Of a stretch of 7,650 bases of DNA, positions 1 through 6,442 are shown piece after piece. The notes under the pieces were generated by a model, which saw only the letters and a list, made by a program, of their open reading frames with translations, was not told the DNA's origin and ran no database searches. Each line of letters begins with the position of its first letter. The stretch's first letter is position 1. The position numbers and the translations under genes are program-made. Source of the DNA: Actinomycetota bacterium (lineage in GTDB: Bacteria > Actinomycetota > Humimicrobiia > Humimicrobiales > Humimicrobiaceae); contig PMCC01000122.1 in the NCBI GenBank assembly GCA_003155275.1, forward strand, positions 6,776-14,425. Reading direction: 5' to 3'.

Positions 1-800
1 AATCCACCTGAGCCGACATAACTTTCATTATTTAAAAAAAGCAGTCTGCTCTCTTCAAGGAATTTTAATTCTGCCAGGGTACCATCCATCAGAAACTTCA
101 TGATTCTGTGTATTAAACCCGGGTTATCCACCATATCAATCATCAAGTTTTGAAGACCTCTAAGGAAAGCAAGGCTTGTTGTAAGCCCCAGGCTCCACCA
201 CCAGATACCCTTTAACCTTACTTCAAGAATACCGGTAAATATATCATTTGCAAGCTCAAGTGTTTCATTTGTTGTTTTATCGTCAATTTCAATTTTTGGA
301 AATCTCATTTTATCTAAATCGGATTCACTTTTTAGCGGAGCATCCCAAACATAGGAGCCGCCATCTCCGCCGTGAAAACCCGTTGTTAATCCCCAACCGC
401 TGTCAGAATAAGAATATCCTATATTAAAATATGGCTGAATTACTTTATCATCTAGCATTTTGGTGCCCCAGAATATTTCCTTTTTTAAGATAACTTCCCA
501 TTTTTTTGCAAGGCTGCCTTCGCACTCTAAAAGGCTGCCAATTATTATTTCATTCCATCCATTTTCTGGATCACAAAATATCAAAGGCTCCTTTAACTTC
601 AGGTCATTATGAAGAAACCACTTCCTCTTTTTTTCTTTTTCAATATCACGGTCGGCAATGTTTCTTACTTTTAGCGCCAGTTTTTTTAATATATTTTTAT
701 CTTTTCCTGAAATATAAACAGCATTCTTACTGCCGGCTGCAAATTTAGGGGTGCTTCCATAATCAGATACATCCCATAAACCTGTTGCATTATTAACCAT
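1..800 (-). CDS. Uroporphyrinogen-decarboxylase-like (UROD/MtaA superfamily) protein, 3' end outside window
   Basis: Translating the minus strand from the ATG at 800-798 gives 266 residues with no stop before the window edge, so this is the N-terminal part of a longer protein. By recall of the family it resembles UROD-superfamily proteins of roughly 400-480 residues from anaerobes: a basic N-terminal helix (about 35-60), then WFLHNDLKLKEPLIFCDPE (61-79), NGWNEI, a WE-LKKEIFWGTKMLDD segment (101-118), a DSGWG turn (133-137), and IWWWSLGLTTSLAFLRG (199-215) followed by YVGSGG at the edge. True UROD decarboxylates uroporphyrinogen III; relatives such as MtaA and CmuA move methyl groups from corrinoid proteins. 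The residues separating these roles lie mostly in the missing half. The start overlaps the dehydrogenase stop as TAATG, with GAGG at 805-808 as ribosome site, so the two are probably co-translated. Family call fairly sure; reaction unknown. Confidence 0.72.
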   Translation of the reverse strand, partial: MVNNATGLWDVSDYGSTPKFAAGSKNAVYISGKDKNILKKLALKVRNIADRDIEKEKKRKWFLHNDLKLKEPLIFCDPENGWNEIIIGSLLECEGSLAKKWEVILKKEIFWGTKMLDDKVIQPYFNIGYSYSDSGWGLTTGFHGGDGGSYVWDAPLKSESDLDKMRFPKIEIDDKTTNETLELANDIFTGILEVRLKGIWWWSLGLTTSLAFLRGLQNLMIDMVDNPGLIHRIMKFLMDGTLAELKFLEESRLLFLNNESYVGSGG

Positions 801-1996
801 TAGACCTCACCCGGGTTTATCTCAAGTTTCTTTCCTCTTTCAGAAGACTCCCGTATTCTATCCATAATCAATTGAATAATATAACCATCATAAAAAGTGG
901 CCCCATAAGGTTCGATGCTTTTATTGTTTACTATACAATCCAGCAAATGCGCAATTTCATTTATATGACCATTCTCCCATCCTATATTATGTCCCGGAGG
1001 CCATGACAACGAGGCAAACGGATTTTTAGGGTCCGTTACTGAAACCTTTGTGAATCCTGAAACAGCATTTGCTGCAGTATTTTTTAACCATACATAAAGA
1101 TGATTTAAGTCCTCCAGGTCCCAATATATACTGCCATTGGAACCATTTATTTCCCATGTATGCTGATTTAATCTTCCTGCAGAAATTCCCGACGATTCGA
1201 TTGAACCAACCGCACCATTTTCAAATTCCACAATACTAAAATTTGTTTCATCAGCTTTTATACTTTCAGAATTATTATTTTTATTTAATCTGGAGCTATT
1301 AAAGGTTTTTTGTATTCCAGATACAGTTTTAATCTCAGAAACAAGAAATCTTGCAAGATCGATTATATGACACCCTATTCCAAGATTTATTCCTGATTGT
1401 GTCCCTGATGCATACCATACATCCTCAATCAGGTTTTCAGGGCCAGCGCCCACAGATTGCAGGTACCTTCCCCTGAACTCATATATTTTACCGATAACCC
1501 CATTTTGAATCATTTCCCTTGCTAGCCTTACTGCAGGGATAAACCTGTAATTATGGCCAAGCATATGCTTGACTTTTGCTTTCCTGGCGGCATCGTACAT
1601 TCTTTTTGCATCAGCAACAGTCATTGCAAGTGGTTTTTCACACATTATATGTTTGCCTGCCTCTACGGCAGCGATACATGGTTCACAATGAACATCATCA
1701 GGAGTGCAATTATCAATAAGGTTTATTCTTGGATCCTTAATTAAGAGATTCCAATCGTTATAGTAACCTTTATAACCATAGCGATAAGCTGCTTCCTGTG
1801 TTTGGGCCTCGTTTTCTAAAAGTCCGCAAACTGCCACCAGCTCAGGTATTGCAACAGGAGGCCAGGAAAAGAAACTCAATTTTTTATAAGCATTAGTATG
1901 GGCTTTGCCCATAAACCCATAACCTATCAGCCCGATTCCAACTTTGGGAAAATTATATTTTTTTGTATCAGTTTCTTTAAAACCCTGCATATTCAT
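800..1996 (-). CDS. Gfo/Idh/MocA family NAD(P)-dependent oxidoreductase
   Basis: A complete 398-residue protein, near the usual 330-400 of this cytoplasmic sugar/polyol dehydrogenase family, which oxidises a hydroxyl of a sugar, inositol or sugar derivative with NAD(P). The N-terminal Rossmann fold has VGIGLIGYGFMG (19-30), the dinucleotide-binding glycine motif, then MCEKPLAM (118-125) with the conserved EKP and catalytic Lys121. The C-terminal substrate domain begins near MLGHNYRF (145-152) and contains GCHIIDLARF (208-217), supplying His210 and Asp213. The Asp expected four residues before His210 is Gly206. The first 17 residues extend ahead of the fold. The start at 1996 is chosen because AAGGAAAGG (2002-2010) sits about 5 bases upstream; a second ATG at 1990 is possible but further from it. 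The stop overlaps the next gene's ATG. An isomerase remnant lies 21 bp upstream. Exact substrate cannot be assigned. Confidence 0.9.
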   Translation of the reverse strand: MNMQGFKETDTKKYNFPKVGIGLIGYGFMGKAHTNAYKKLSFFSWPPVAIPELVAVCGLLENEAQTQEAAYRYGYKGYYNDWNLLIKDPRINLIDNCTPDDVHCEPCIAAVEAGKHIMCEKPLAMTVADAKRMYDAARKAKVKHMLGHNYRFIPAVRLAREMIQNGVIGKIYEFRGRYLQSVGAGPENLIEDVWYASGTQSGINLGIGCHIIDLARFLVSEIKTVSGIQKTFNSSRLNKNNNSESIKADETNFSIVEFENGAVGSIESSGISAGRLNQHTWEINGSNGSIYWDLEDLNHLYVWLKNTAANAVSGFTKVSVTDPKNPFASLSWPPGHNIGWENGHINEIAHLLDCIVNNKSIEPYGATFYDGYIIQLIMDRIRESSERGKKLEINPGEV

Positions 1997-2017
1997 AATA
2001 GCCTTTCCTTGAAAGAA

Positions 2018-2209
2018 TTACTTTCTTAAAAGATTAAGAAAGTCTATGCTCTCAGATACTGCTTTATCTACTGCACCTTTATATTTTGGATGAAGATTAT
2101 CAATTTCAACAGCCATAAATCCTTTATATCCTGATTTTTCCAGTTCAACTATAATTGCTTCAATATTAACAATCCCCTGTCCTATTGGGGTGCAACAGGA
2201 AAATAATAT
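2018..2209 (-). pseudogene. C-terminal remnant of a sugar phosphate isomerase/epimerase (xylose-isomerase-like TIM barrel)
   Basis: Reading the minus strand from 2209 to the TAA at 2020-2018 gives an open frame with family resemblance from 2188 onward: PIGQGIVNIEAIIVELEKSG is followed by YKGFMAVEIDNLHP and ends in SIDFLNLLRK, 56 residues in all. This is the typical last segment of AP_endonuc_2-type isomerase/epimerases, including GQGIV, GY-GF and the AVE glutamate (codon 2107-2105) that acts as the fourth metal ligand in the family. The complete relative at 6576-7418 ends similarly (GDGVIDIAGVVDVL, TLEVVG, SVAFLKS). About 220 upstream residues are missing: the frame meets a stop at 2212-2210 and I find no family motif upstream in any minus frame. 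The only internal ATG (2116) leaves 32 residues, so a functional product is unlikely. The stop lies 21 bp before the dehydrogenase start, as expected if both once shared an operon. Confidence 0.72.
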
Positions 2210-2341
2210 TTAACTATACGTTCTTGGGTAATTTAACAATCTAAATGTGTGTTAAACTCTAACGGCTGATATTTTAAAGGAAACAGGGCTTCAGGTTCCT
2301 CTGACTTTACAATTCAAAAACCTTGTAATTATTCAATTAAC

Positions 2342-2373
2342 ACAAGGAAAGCTGCTTTCACAGCTCTCCTTGT
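2342..2373 (-). terminator. Hairpin after the binding-protein gene, probable terminator or mRNA 3' stabiliser
   Basis: The arms ACAAGGA (2342-2348) and TCCTTGT (2367-2373) pair perfectly, followed inward by one A/C mismatch and a second perfect 5-bp pair, AGCTG (2350-2354) with CAGCT (2361-2365), around a 6-base loop. It lies 56 bp past the binding-protein stop. In the direction of transcription it is followed by GTTAATTGAATAATT, which is AT-rich but not a continuous T run, so termination may be partial. Binding-protein genes in importer operons often carry such a hairpin to keep their message more abundant than the genes that follow. Confidence 0.55.
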
Positions 2374-2429
2374 TCTTATCTTACATTTTAGAATTCAGCG
2401 GATTTACATCATCCACGACATAATACTTC

Positions 2430-3617
2430 TTATTTATAATCTGGATTTGCAATGAAAGAAGGATCATTTATGTCCCAAATGAAAGCATTAGCTGTTCTCT
2501 TAGCCATATAATCTGCGAGTATCCATGGAACCATTGAGTTTCTATCCATATTGCTCTTATCAAAAGCCTTTAGTGGGCAGAAAATGCCTTTTTTGAAGGT
2601 CTTGCCGTCAAAATTAGCGCTAACCTGCTGGAACAATATGTCAGCTTCAAGAGTTGGAGGCTGGTTTACATCCATAGTAGTTGTGCCTTTTTCAACCCAA
2701 TCCCATGACTTTTCTTTACCATTGCTTGCGCCCAGCCAGTACTTGCTGGTATCAAGTCCGGCTTCCTGCATTGCCTGCAGTGCGCCTGTCATCATTTCGT
2801 CGTTCTCTACATATGCTCCGTCAAAACCATTAGGTCCAAGAGCAGTTATTGCATCCTGCATAGCTTTCTTTGCAGGATCTGCGAACCATCCGCCTGAGCC
2901 CCAGAAAACAGCCTGAAGATCTTTGCCTCCACCGACTACACCAACATTATTAAGGATGTCGCCAATATCTTTGCCTGCGTCTTTGTAAGCTGAGAAGAAA
3001 CCGTTTGTCTGGCCGCCGGCTGCGCCCTGGCCGAGTTTACCTTCAATAACTATTACCTTTTTTACATTATGAGCTATTGCAGATACGCCTGCGAGCTTAC
3101 CATCAGCAACCCAGTCAAAACTTGAAAAAGCAACGAGACCGGGTTCATTAGGTGATGTTTGGGTAAGGCCAAAGTAAGGGATATTTGCTGCTAAAGCCAG
3201 CTTCAAACATTCAGAAGTAGTTTGAGGTGAATTCTGTACAACAACTATAGCGTCTACTTTCTGAGTGATGAAATTCTGGACTGCGCTTAATTGTTCTGGA
3301 GCTGTTCCCTGTCCAACTACACTGATGATTTGCCAACCCTGTGCTTTGCCAAGGGCTTCAAATACCTGGAAACCAGCTTTATAGTAATCATCTGCGGCAT
3401 CCATATAATATCCGATTACTTTTGCTTTGGCAGGTGCAGCTGTTGTTGCTGCAGCTGTTGTTTCAGCCGCAGCTGTTGTTGCTGCAGCTGTTGTTGCTGC
3501 GGCAGTAGTTTCTGCTGCTGCTGTTGTTGTTGCTGCTGCAGCACTGCAAGCCACGCCAGTAAAGGCCATGGTAACAAGTACAGCAACCACAATTAGGCAT
3601 ATTAATGCTTTTTTCAT
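2430..3617 (-). CDS. Ribose-type sugar ABC transporter substrate-binding lipoprotein (Peripla_BP_4 family)
   Basis: A 395-residue extracytoplasmic solute-binding protein that captures the sugar and delivers it to the permease encoded just upstream. Residues 1-23 form a signal peptide (MKKALIC, then a hydrophobic core VVAVLVTMAF) ending at Cys24 in TGVACS. This looks like a lipoprotein site, although Gly at -3 is not the usual Leu/Val/Ile. Residues 25-64 are a low-complexity Ala/Thr/Glu linker with a 16-residue repeat, a probable flexible tether. The periplasmic-binding fold starts at KVIGYYMDAADDYY (66-79) and shows family landmarks AVQNFITQKVDAIVV (113-127), ANIPYFGLT (144-152), DGAYVENDEMMTGALQAM (266-283) and GLDTSKYWLGASNG (287-300). 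The start is supported by GAGAGG at 3627-3632, nine bases upstream. It follows the permease by 176 bp and has its own candidate promoter; a hairpin follows its stop. Confidence 0.93.
   Translation of the reverse strand: MKKALICLIVVAVLVTMAFTGVACSAAAATTTAAAETTAAATTAAATTAAAETTAAATTAAPAKAKVIGYYMDAADDYYKAGFQVFEALGKAQGWQIISVVGQGTAPEQLSAVQNFITQKVDAIVVVQNSPQTTSECLKLALAANIPYFGLTQTSPNEPGLVAFSSFDWVADGKLAGVSAIAHNVKKVIVIEGKLGQGAAGGQTNGFFSAYKDAGKDIGDILNNVGVVGGGKDLQAVFWGSGGWFADPAKKAMQDAITALGPNGFDGAYVENDEMMTGALQAMQEAGLDTSKYWLGASNGKEKSWDWVEKGTTTMDVNQPPTLEADILFQQVSANFDGKTFKKGIFCPLKAFDKSNMDRNSMVPWILADYMAKRTANAFIWDINDPSFIANPDYK
3432..3527 (-). repeat. Two 48-bp tandem copies encoding the Ala/Thr/Glu linker of the binding protein
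   Basis: Residues 31-62 of the binding protein consist of two 16-residue units, each reading TTAAAE-TTAAA-TTAAA (the last ends TTAAP). The DNA copies are 3480-3527 and 3432-3479. They share long identical stretches such as GCAGCTGTTGTTGCTGC but differ at several wobble positions, so they are not a fresh duplication. Each also contains shorter 15-bp periodicity (GCAGCTGTTGTTGCT on the plus strand). Such a tract is prone to copy-number change by slippage. Confidence 0.85.
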
Positions 3618-3683
3618 TCGTCTTTTCCTCTCTTTTTTAGATGTTGATATTTTTTTAATCCTGCTGTTAATAAAGTTTTTTAA

Positions 3684-3693
3684 CCACCTCCTT
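3684..3693 (-). promoter_or_regulatory. Orphan near-perfect Shine-Dalgarno in the binding-protein leader
   Basis: The minus strand reads AAGGAGGTGG here, a better match to the anti-Shine-Dalgarno than any site used by the neighbouring genes. It lies 66 bases upstream of the annotated ATG, too far to serve it directly, and no ATG, GTG or TTG follows at 5-10 bases. The GTG inside the motif would encode only six codons (VVKKLY). It may be a ribosome standby site, a relic of a former start, or part of a leader structure with the weak GTTAA/TTAAC inverted repeat just downstream (3666-3684). Confidence 0.5.
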
Positions 3694-3714
3694 AAAAATA
3701 TAATTATTCATGTA

Positions 3715-3753
3715 TAATTATTTATATTAATTATTTATATTAATTATTTATAT
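3715..3753. repeat. Three perfect 13-bp tandem repeats in the permease/binding-protein gap
   Basis: TAATTATTTATAT occurs head to tail at 3715-3727, 3728-3740 and 3741-3753 without a mismatch; a degenerate copy (TAATTATTCATGTA) adjoins at 3701-3714. On the transcribed minus strand the unit is ATATAAATAATTA, so each copy carries a possible -10-like box. The array lies between the candidate promoter and the orphan Shine-Dalgarno, and could be a site of slippage that tunes expression. Confidence 0.9.
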
Positions 3754-3778
3754 TAGTTCACTTCCATTATTTAATCAA
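3750..3778 (-). promoter_or_regulatory. Candidate sigma-70 promoter for the binding-protein gene
   Basis: On the minus strand TTGATT (3778-3773) is separated by exactly 17 bases from TAATAT (3755-3750), near-consensus -35 and -10 boxes with ideal spacing. Transcription would begin near 3743, inside the 13-bp repeat array, giving a leader of about 125 bases before the binding-protein ATG. An extra promoter here would fit the usual need for more binding protein than permease. The surrounding sequence is very AT-rich, so chance matches are a real possibility. Confidence 0.4.
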
Positions 3779-3793
3779 CTCGTGCCAGGGGTT

Positions 3794-4882
3794 TTAAATT
3801 TTTCTCCCTGAATCTCTTTCCAAAAGATTATGTTTGCCCAGACGAGCCACAGACGTTGATATATTTGCATAAACAGAGCCCAGAGATACTGCAAGAATTA
3901 TTATTACTCCTTTGGCCACAAATTGAACCTCAGGAGGCAAACGAAGCATATTCATAGCATTACCTATAGAACCCAGCAGCAGGACACCAAAAAAAGTTCC
4001 CCAAATATTGCCTTTCCCGCCACTTAAAGCCGTACCGCCGATTACAGCCATCGCAATAGAGTCAATTTCAAGACCCTGTCCAAGGGTTATGATTCCAACA
4101 TTTATACGGGCAAGCATCATAACCGAAGCAATACCTACAAGAAGACCGTTGATGGCATATGCAGAAAGCTTCATATTCCTGACATTGACTCCTGCAAGAT
4201 AAGCAGCATTGGGGTTGGACCCAACAGCATAAATCCTGCGTCCATATTTTGTAAATGTCAGCAGCAACCAGCCAAGCACCACTACCATCATAAAAATTAT
4301 CACATAAGGTGGAATGATTAAATTTAGGCCGCTTACCGGATCCTTTGCGCCTGCAATGAGATTAACCTTAAAAAAATCCAATTCTCCATGCATAATCACT
4401 TCACGGGAACTACAGAGAAGAAGGGCAATACCTTGAAAGGTTATCATTCCGCCGAGGGTAATTATAAAAGGCTCTACTTTAGTGCGGGATATGATAAAGC
4501 CAAGAATGGTATCTAATACTATAGCTACCACAATGCCAAGCAAAACAGATGGAACTACTCCTAGATTCCATTTAGATAACCCAAGAGCAGTAACTATGGC
4601 AACCAGCGATGCAAGCATTCCGACTGAAAGGTCAATGCCTCCAGAAATCATTACAATTGTCATTCCCACTGCAACCATTCCCGGTACAGCGACTTGCTGA
4701 ATGATATTAAGCAAGTTTACCGGACTTATAAAAGTCGGAAATACAGAGCCACCAGTCTTTCCAATCTGAACAACCACAATAATAACAATAAATGCAATAA
4801 ATATGGACAATACTGTTGAATTCTCAAAGCGCCTGAAAATAGACCCTTTAGCCACTTTTTTCTGTTCTTCCCCCGATGTCAT
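3794..4882 (-). CDS. Ribose-type sugar ABC transporter permease (RbsC family, BPD_transp_2)
   Basis: A 362-residue inner-membrane protein that forms, probably as a dimer, the channel of the sugar importer. After a charged N-terminus (1-22) it has a first membrane segment at about 24-40 and a run of further hydrophobic helices to about 345, consistent with some ten membrane segments. Family signatures are GMTIVMISGGIDLSVG (73-88), VEPFIITLGG (136-145), YGRRIYAVGSNPNAAYLAGV (213-232), which is the cytoplasmic loop contacting the ATPase, and IGGTALSGGKGNIWGTFFG (271-289). Length is slightly above the 320-350 typical of RbsC owing to N- and C-terminal tails. Its ATG overlaps the ATPase stop by four bases (ATGA), and AGGAGG at 4892-4897 gives a strong ribosome site inside the ATPase's last codons. 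No terminator is visible before the binding-protein gene. Confidence 0.95.
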   Translation of the reverse strand: MTSGEEQKKVAKGSIFRRFENSTVLSIFIAFIVIIVVVQIGKTGGSVFPTFISPVNLLNIIQQVAVPGMVAVGMTIVMISGGIDLSVGMLASLVAIVTALGLSKWNLGVVPSVLLGIVVAIVLDTILGFIISRTKVEPFIITLGGMITFQGIALLLCSSREVIMHGELDFFKVNLIAGAKDPVSGLNLIIPPYVIIFMMVVVLGWLLLTFTKYGRRIYAVGSNPNAAYLAGVNVRNMKLSAYAINGLLVGIASVMMLARINVGIITLGQGLEIDSIAMAVIGGTALSGGKGNIWGTFFGVLLLGSIGNAMNMLRLPPEVQFVAKGVIIILAVSLGSVYANISTSVARLGKHNLLERDSGRKI

Positions 4883-6369
4883 ATCTTACTACCTCCTATA
4901 GAATGTGTCAGAATATTCTCTTCAGAAACCTCGTTTTTATTTAGTTCTGCAGTGATTTCGCCATTTTTCATCACCATTACCCTGTCGCTCATTGCGATAA
5001 CTTCCGGCATATCAGACGAAACCATAATGATAGCCTTTCCCTGTTTAAGCAACCCAACCATTACCTGGTAGATTTCCTGCTTTGAGCCTACATCAATACC
5101 TCTTGTAGGTTCATCAAAAATAAAAATTTCACCATCTGTATTGAACCATTTGGCAAGAACGACCTTTTGCTGATTACCGCCAGAGAGGTTTATTACCCGA
5201 ACGTGGGAATCACTTGCTTTTGTGTTCAATATTTTCATGAATTTATCACCTATTTTGTAGTCACTGGCAGGGCTCATAAAAAACTCCCTGGTGTTTACCA
5301 GGTTTGCAATGATTGTATTTTGTGCGATGGTCTGATTTATAAAAAGCCCGGTATCCTGTCTGTCTTCAGTGATATAACACATTTTATTCCTTATTGCACT
5401 GCTGGGGCTTGCCTGTTTAACGACTCTGCCATTTATTAGGATTTCTCCAAATTCAATATTTGCCGCACCAAACAGTACGTCCATAAGCTCAGAACGACCT
5501 GAGCCTGCCATTCCCGCAAAACCAAGTATCTCGCCTCTTTTCAGCTTTAGAGATATATTTTTTATTCCATTTCCCGTTACATTCCTTGCTTCGAAAATCA
5601 CTTCGCCTGAAGGGACATCTTCCCTTTTATAGAATGTTGACGGATCGCGGCCCACCATATCCTTGATCAACTTTTCCCCGGAAATATCTTTTCGGTCATA
5701 CATGCTGACCTTTCGTCCGTCACGAAGTACAGTTATCCTATCAGCTATCCTGAAAACTTCCTCCAGATGGTGAGAAATGTAAATGATCCCTATGCCACTT
5801 TCCTTTACTGTTTTGATGATTTCCAGAAGATTGTCGATTTCTGAAACAGAAAATGCCGCCGTGGGTTCATCCAGTATAATGACCTTCCTTTTAAAGATCA
5901 AACCTTTGGCGATCTCAACAGTCCTCTGCTGCCCACTGCTGAGGTCTCCCATAAGAGAATCCGGATCCAGTTCATTCTTTAGATATTTAAGGGCTTCAAT
6001 GGTCCTTTTCTCCATCTCTTTCTTATTCAGAAACCCATTTTTGCCTATTTCCATGCCTGTAAAAATATTTTCTGTAATATTTAGGTGTTTAAAAACAGTG
6101 TGCTCCTGGTATATTGTCTGAATACCCATCGATATTGCAAGACCAGGGTTTAGTCTGACCGTTTTTCCTTCAAATACTATCCTGCCACCTTCATCAGGCT
6201 GGTGAGCTCCTGAAAGTATTTTAATCAATGTAGATTTGCCTGCACCATTTTCTCCACAAAGACAGTGGACTTCTCCTTTTCTTAGGTCAAAAGAGATATC
6301 CTGGAGAGCCTTCACCCCCGGAAAACTTTTAGAAATATTCTCTAAACTAAGAAGAACTTCATAAGACAT
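4879..6369 (-). CDS. Ribose-type sugar ABC transporter ATP-binding protein (RbsA/MglA family, two ABC domains)
   Basis: A 496-residue cytoplasmic ATPase, the expected length for the fused double-domain ATPases of ribose/galactose/xylose-type importers. Domain 1: Walker A GENGAGKST (39-47), Q-loop YQEH (Gln88), signature LSSGQQ (143-148), Walker B VIILDEPT (163-170), H-loop His190. Domain 2: Walker A is degenerate, GMAGSGRSE (286-294) with Arg in place of Lys, as is normal in this family; signature LSGGNQQ (395-401), Walker B IFIFDEPTRG (415-424), and a Ser-rich SSDMPE (451-456) where the H-loop would be. One intact and one altered site is the usual RbsA arrangement. AGAAGGA at 6380-6386 sits ten bases before the ATG. 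A 206-bp gap separates it from the isomerase gene upstream; it overlaps the permease downstream. Substrate cannot be told from an ATPase. Confidence 0.95.
   Translation of the reverse strand: MSYEVLLSLENISKSFPGVKALQDISFDLRKGEVHCLCGENGAGKSTLIKILSGAHQPDEGGRIVFEGKTVRLNPGLAISMGIQTIYQEHTVFKHLNITENIFTGMEIGKNGFLNKKEMEKRTIEALKYLKNELDPDSLMGDLSSGQQRTVEIAKGLIFKRKVIILDEPTAAFSVSEIDNLLEIIKTVKESGIGIIYISHHLEEVFRIADRITVLRDGRKVSMYDRKDISGEKLIKDMVGRDPSTFYKREDVPSGEVIFEARNVTGNGIKNISLKLKRGEILGFAGMAGSGRSELMDVLFGAANIEFGEILINGRVVKQASPSSAIRNKMCYITEDRQDTGLFINQTIAQNTIIANLVNTREFFMSPASDYKIGDKFMKILNTKASDSHVRVINLSGGNQQKVVLAKWFNTDGEIFIFDEPTRGIDVGSKQEIYQVMVGLLKQGKAIIMVSSDMPEVIAMSDRVMVMKNGEITAELNKNEVSEENILTHSIGGSKI
4892..4897 (-). 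promoter_or_regulatory. Shine-Dalgarno of the permease embedded in the ATPase C-terminus
   Basis: AGGAGG on the minus strand lies nine bases before the permease ATG and is read through as part of the codons for the ATPase's final IGGSKI. With the ATGA overlap this fixes the permease start at 4882 and indicates translational coupling of the two importer subunits. Confidence 0.8.
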
Positions 6370-6442
6370 AATTTCTTAATCCTTCTAATTTACGTTTGTT
6401 GTACATCTTTTTTACAATATTCCTGCCTAACGGCTTCCAAAA

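Larger units (their letters stand above)
1997..2429 (-). other. 433-bp stretch with no intact gene between binding protein and dehydrogenase
   Basis: From the binding-protein side this stretch holds a 56-bp spacer, the hairpin at 2342-2373, about 130 bp of AT-rich sequence (2210-2341) with stops in all minus-strand frames, the isomerase remnant (2018-2209), and the dehydrogenase ribosome site (2002-2010). No convincing sigma-70 promoter is visible for the dehydrogenase; the best pair, TTGTTA (2239-2234) and TATAGT (2218-2213), has a 15-base spacer, which is short. The dehydrogenase must be transcribed by read-through of the hairpin or from a promoter I cannot recognise. Confidence 0.6.

Noticed and set aside
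286..294. Degenerate second Walker A (residues 286-294 of the ATPase, Arg for Lys) as sign of a damaged gene; the range given is in residues of the ATPase at 4879-6369
   Set aside because: RbsA/MglA-type ATPases normally have one degenerate nucleotide site, so this is ordinary.
2213..2239. TTGTTA / TATAGT as a promoter for the dehydrogenase gene
   Set aside because: The 15-base spacer is too short and the DNA is AT-rich, so a chance match is likely.
2211..2330. A minus-strand frame reading EPEALFPLKYQPLEFNTHLD and, after a stop, ITQERIVKYYFPVAPQ
   Set aside because: It looks superficially protein-like but contains several stops in under 45 codons and I recognise no family; it could be a second gene relic, yet the sequence alone does not support a call.
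2331..2363. A ten-codon GTG-started reading frame on the minus strand (MKAAFLVLIE) after an AAGGAG
   Set aside because: It lies within the terminator-like hairpin and its ribosome-site match is part of the stem; more simply explained as the hairpin itself.
3291..3717. Plus-strand open frames opposite the binding-protein linker, one Cys/Ser-rich and one Ala/Val-rich
   Set aside because: Their composition is a by-product of the Ala/Thr codon repeat on the minus strand; they have no family resemblance and lie inside a confident gene.
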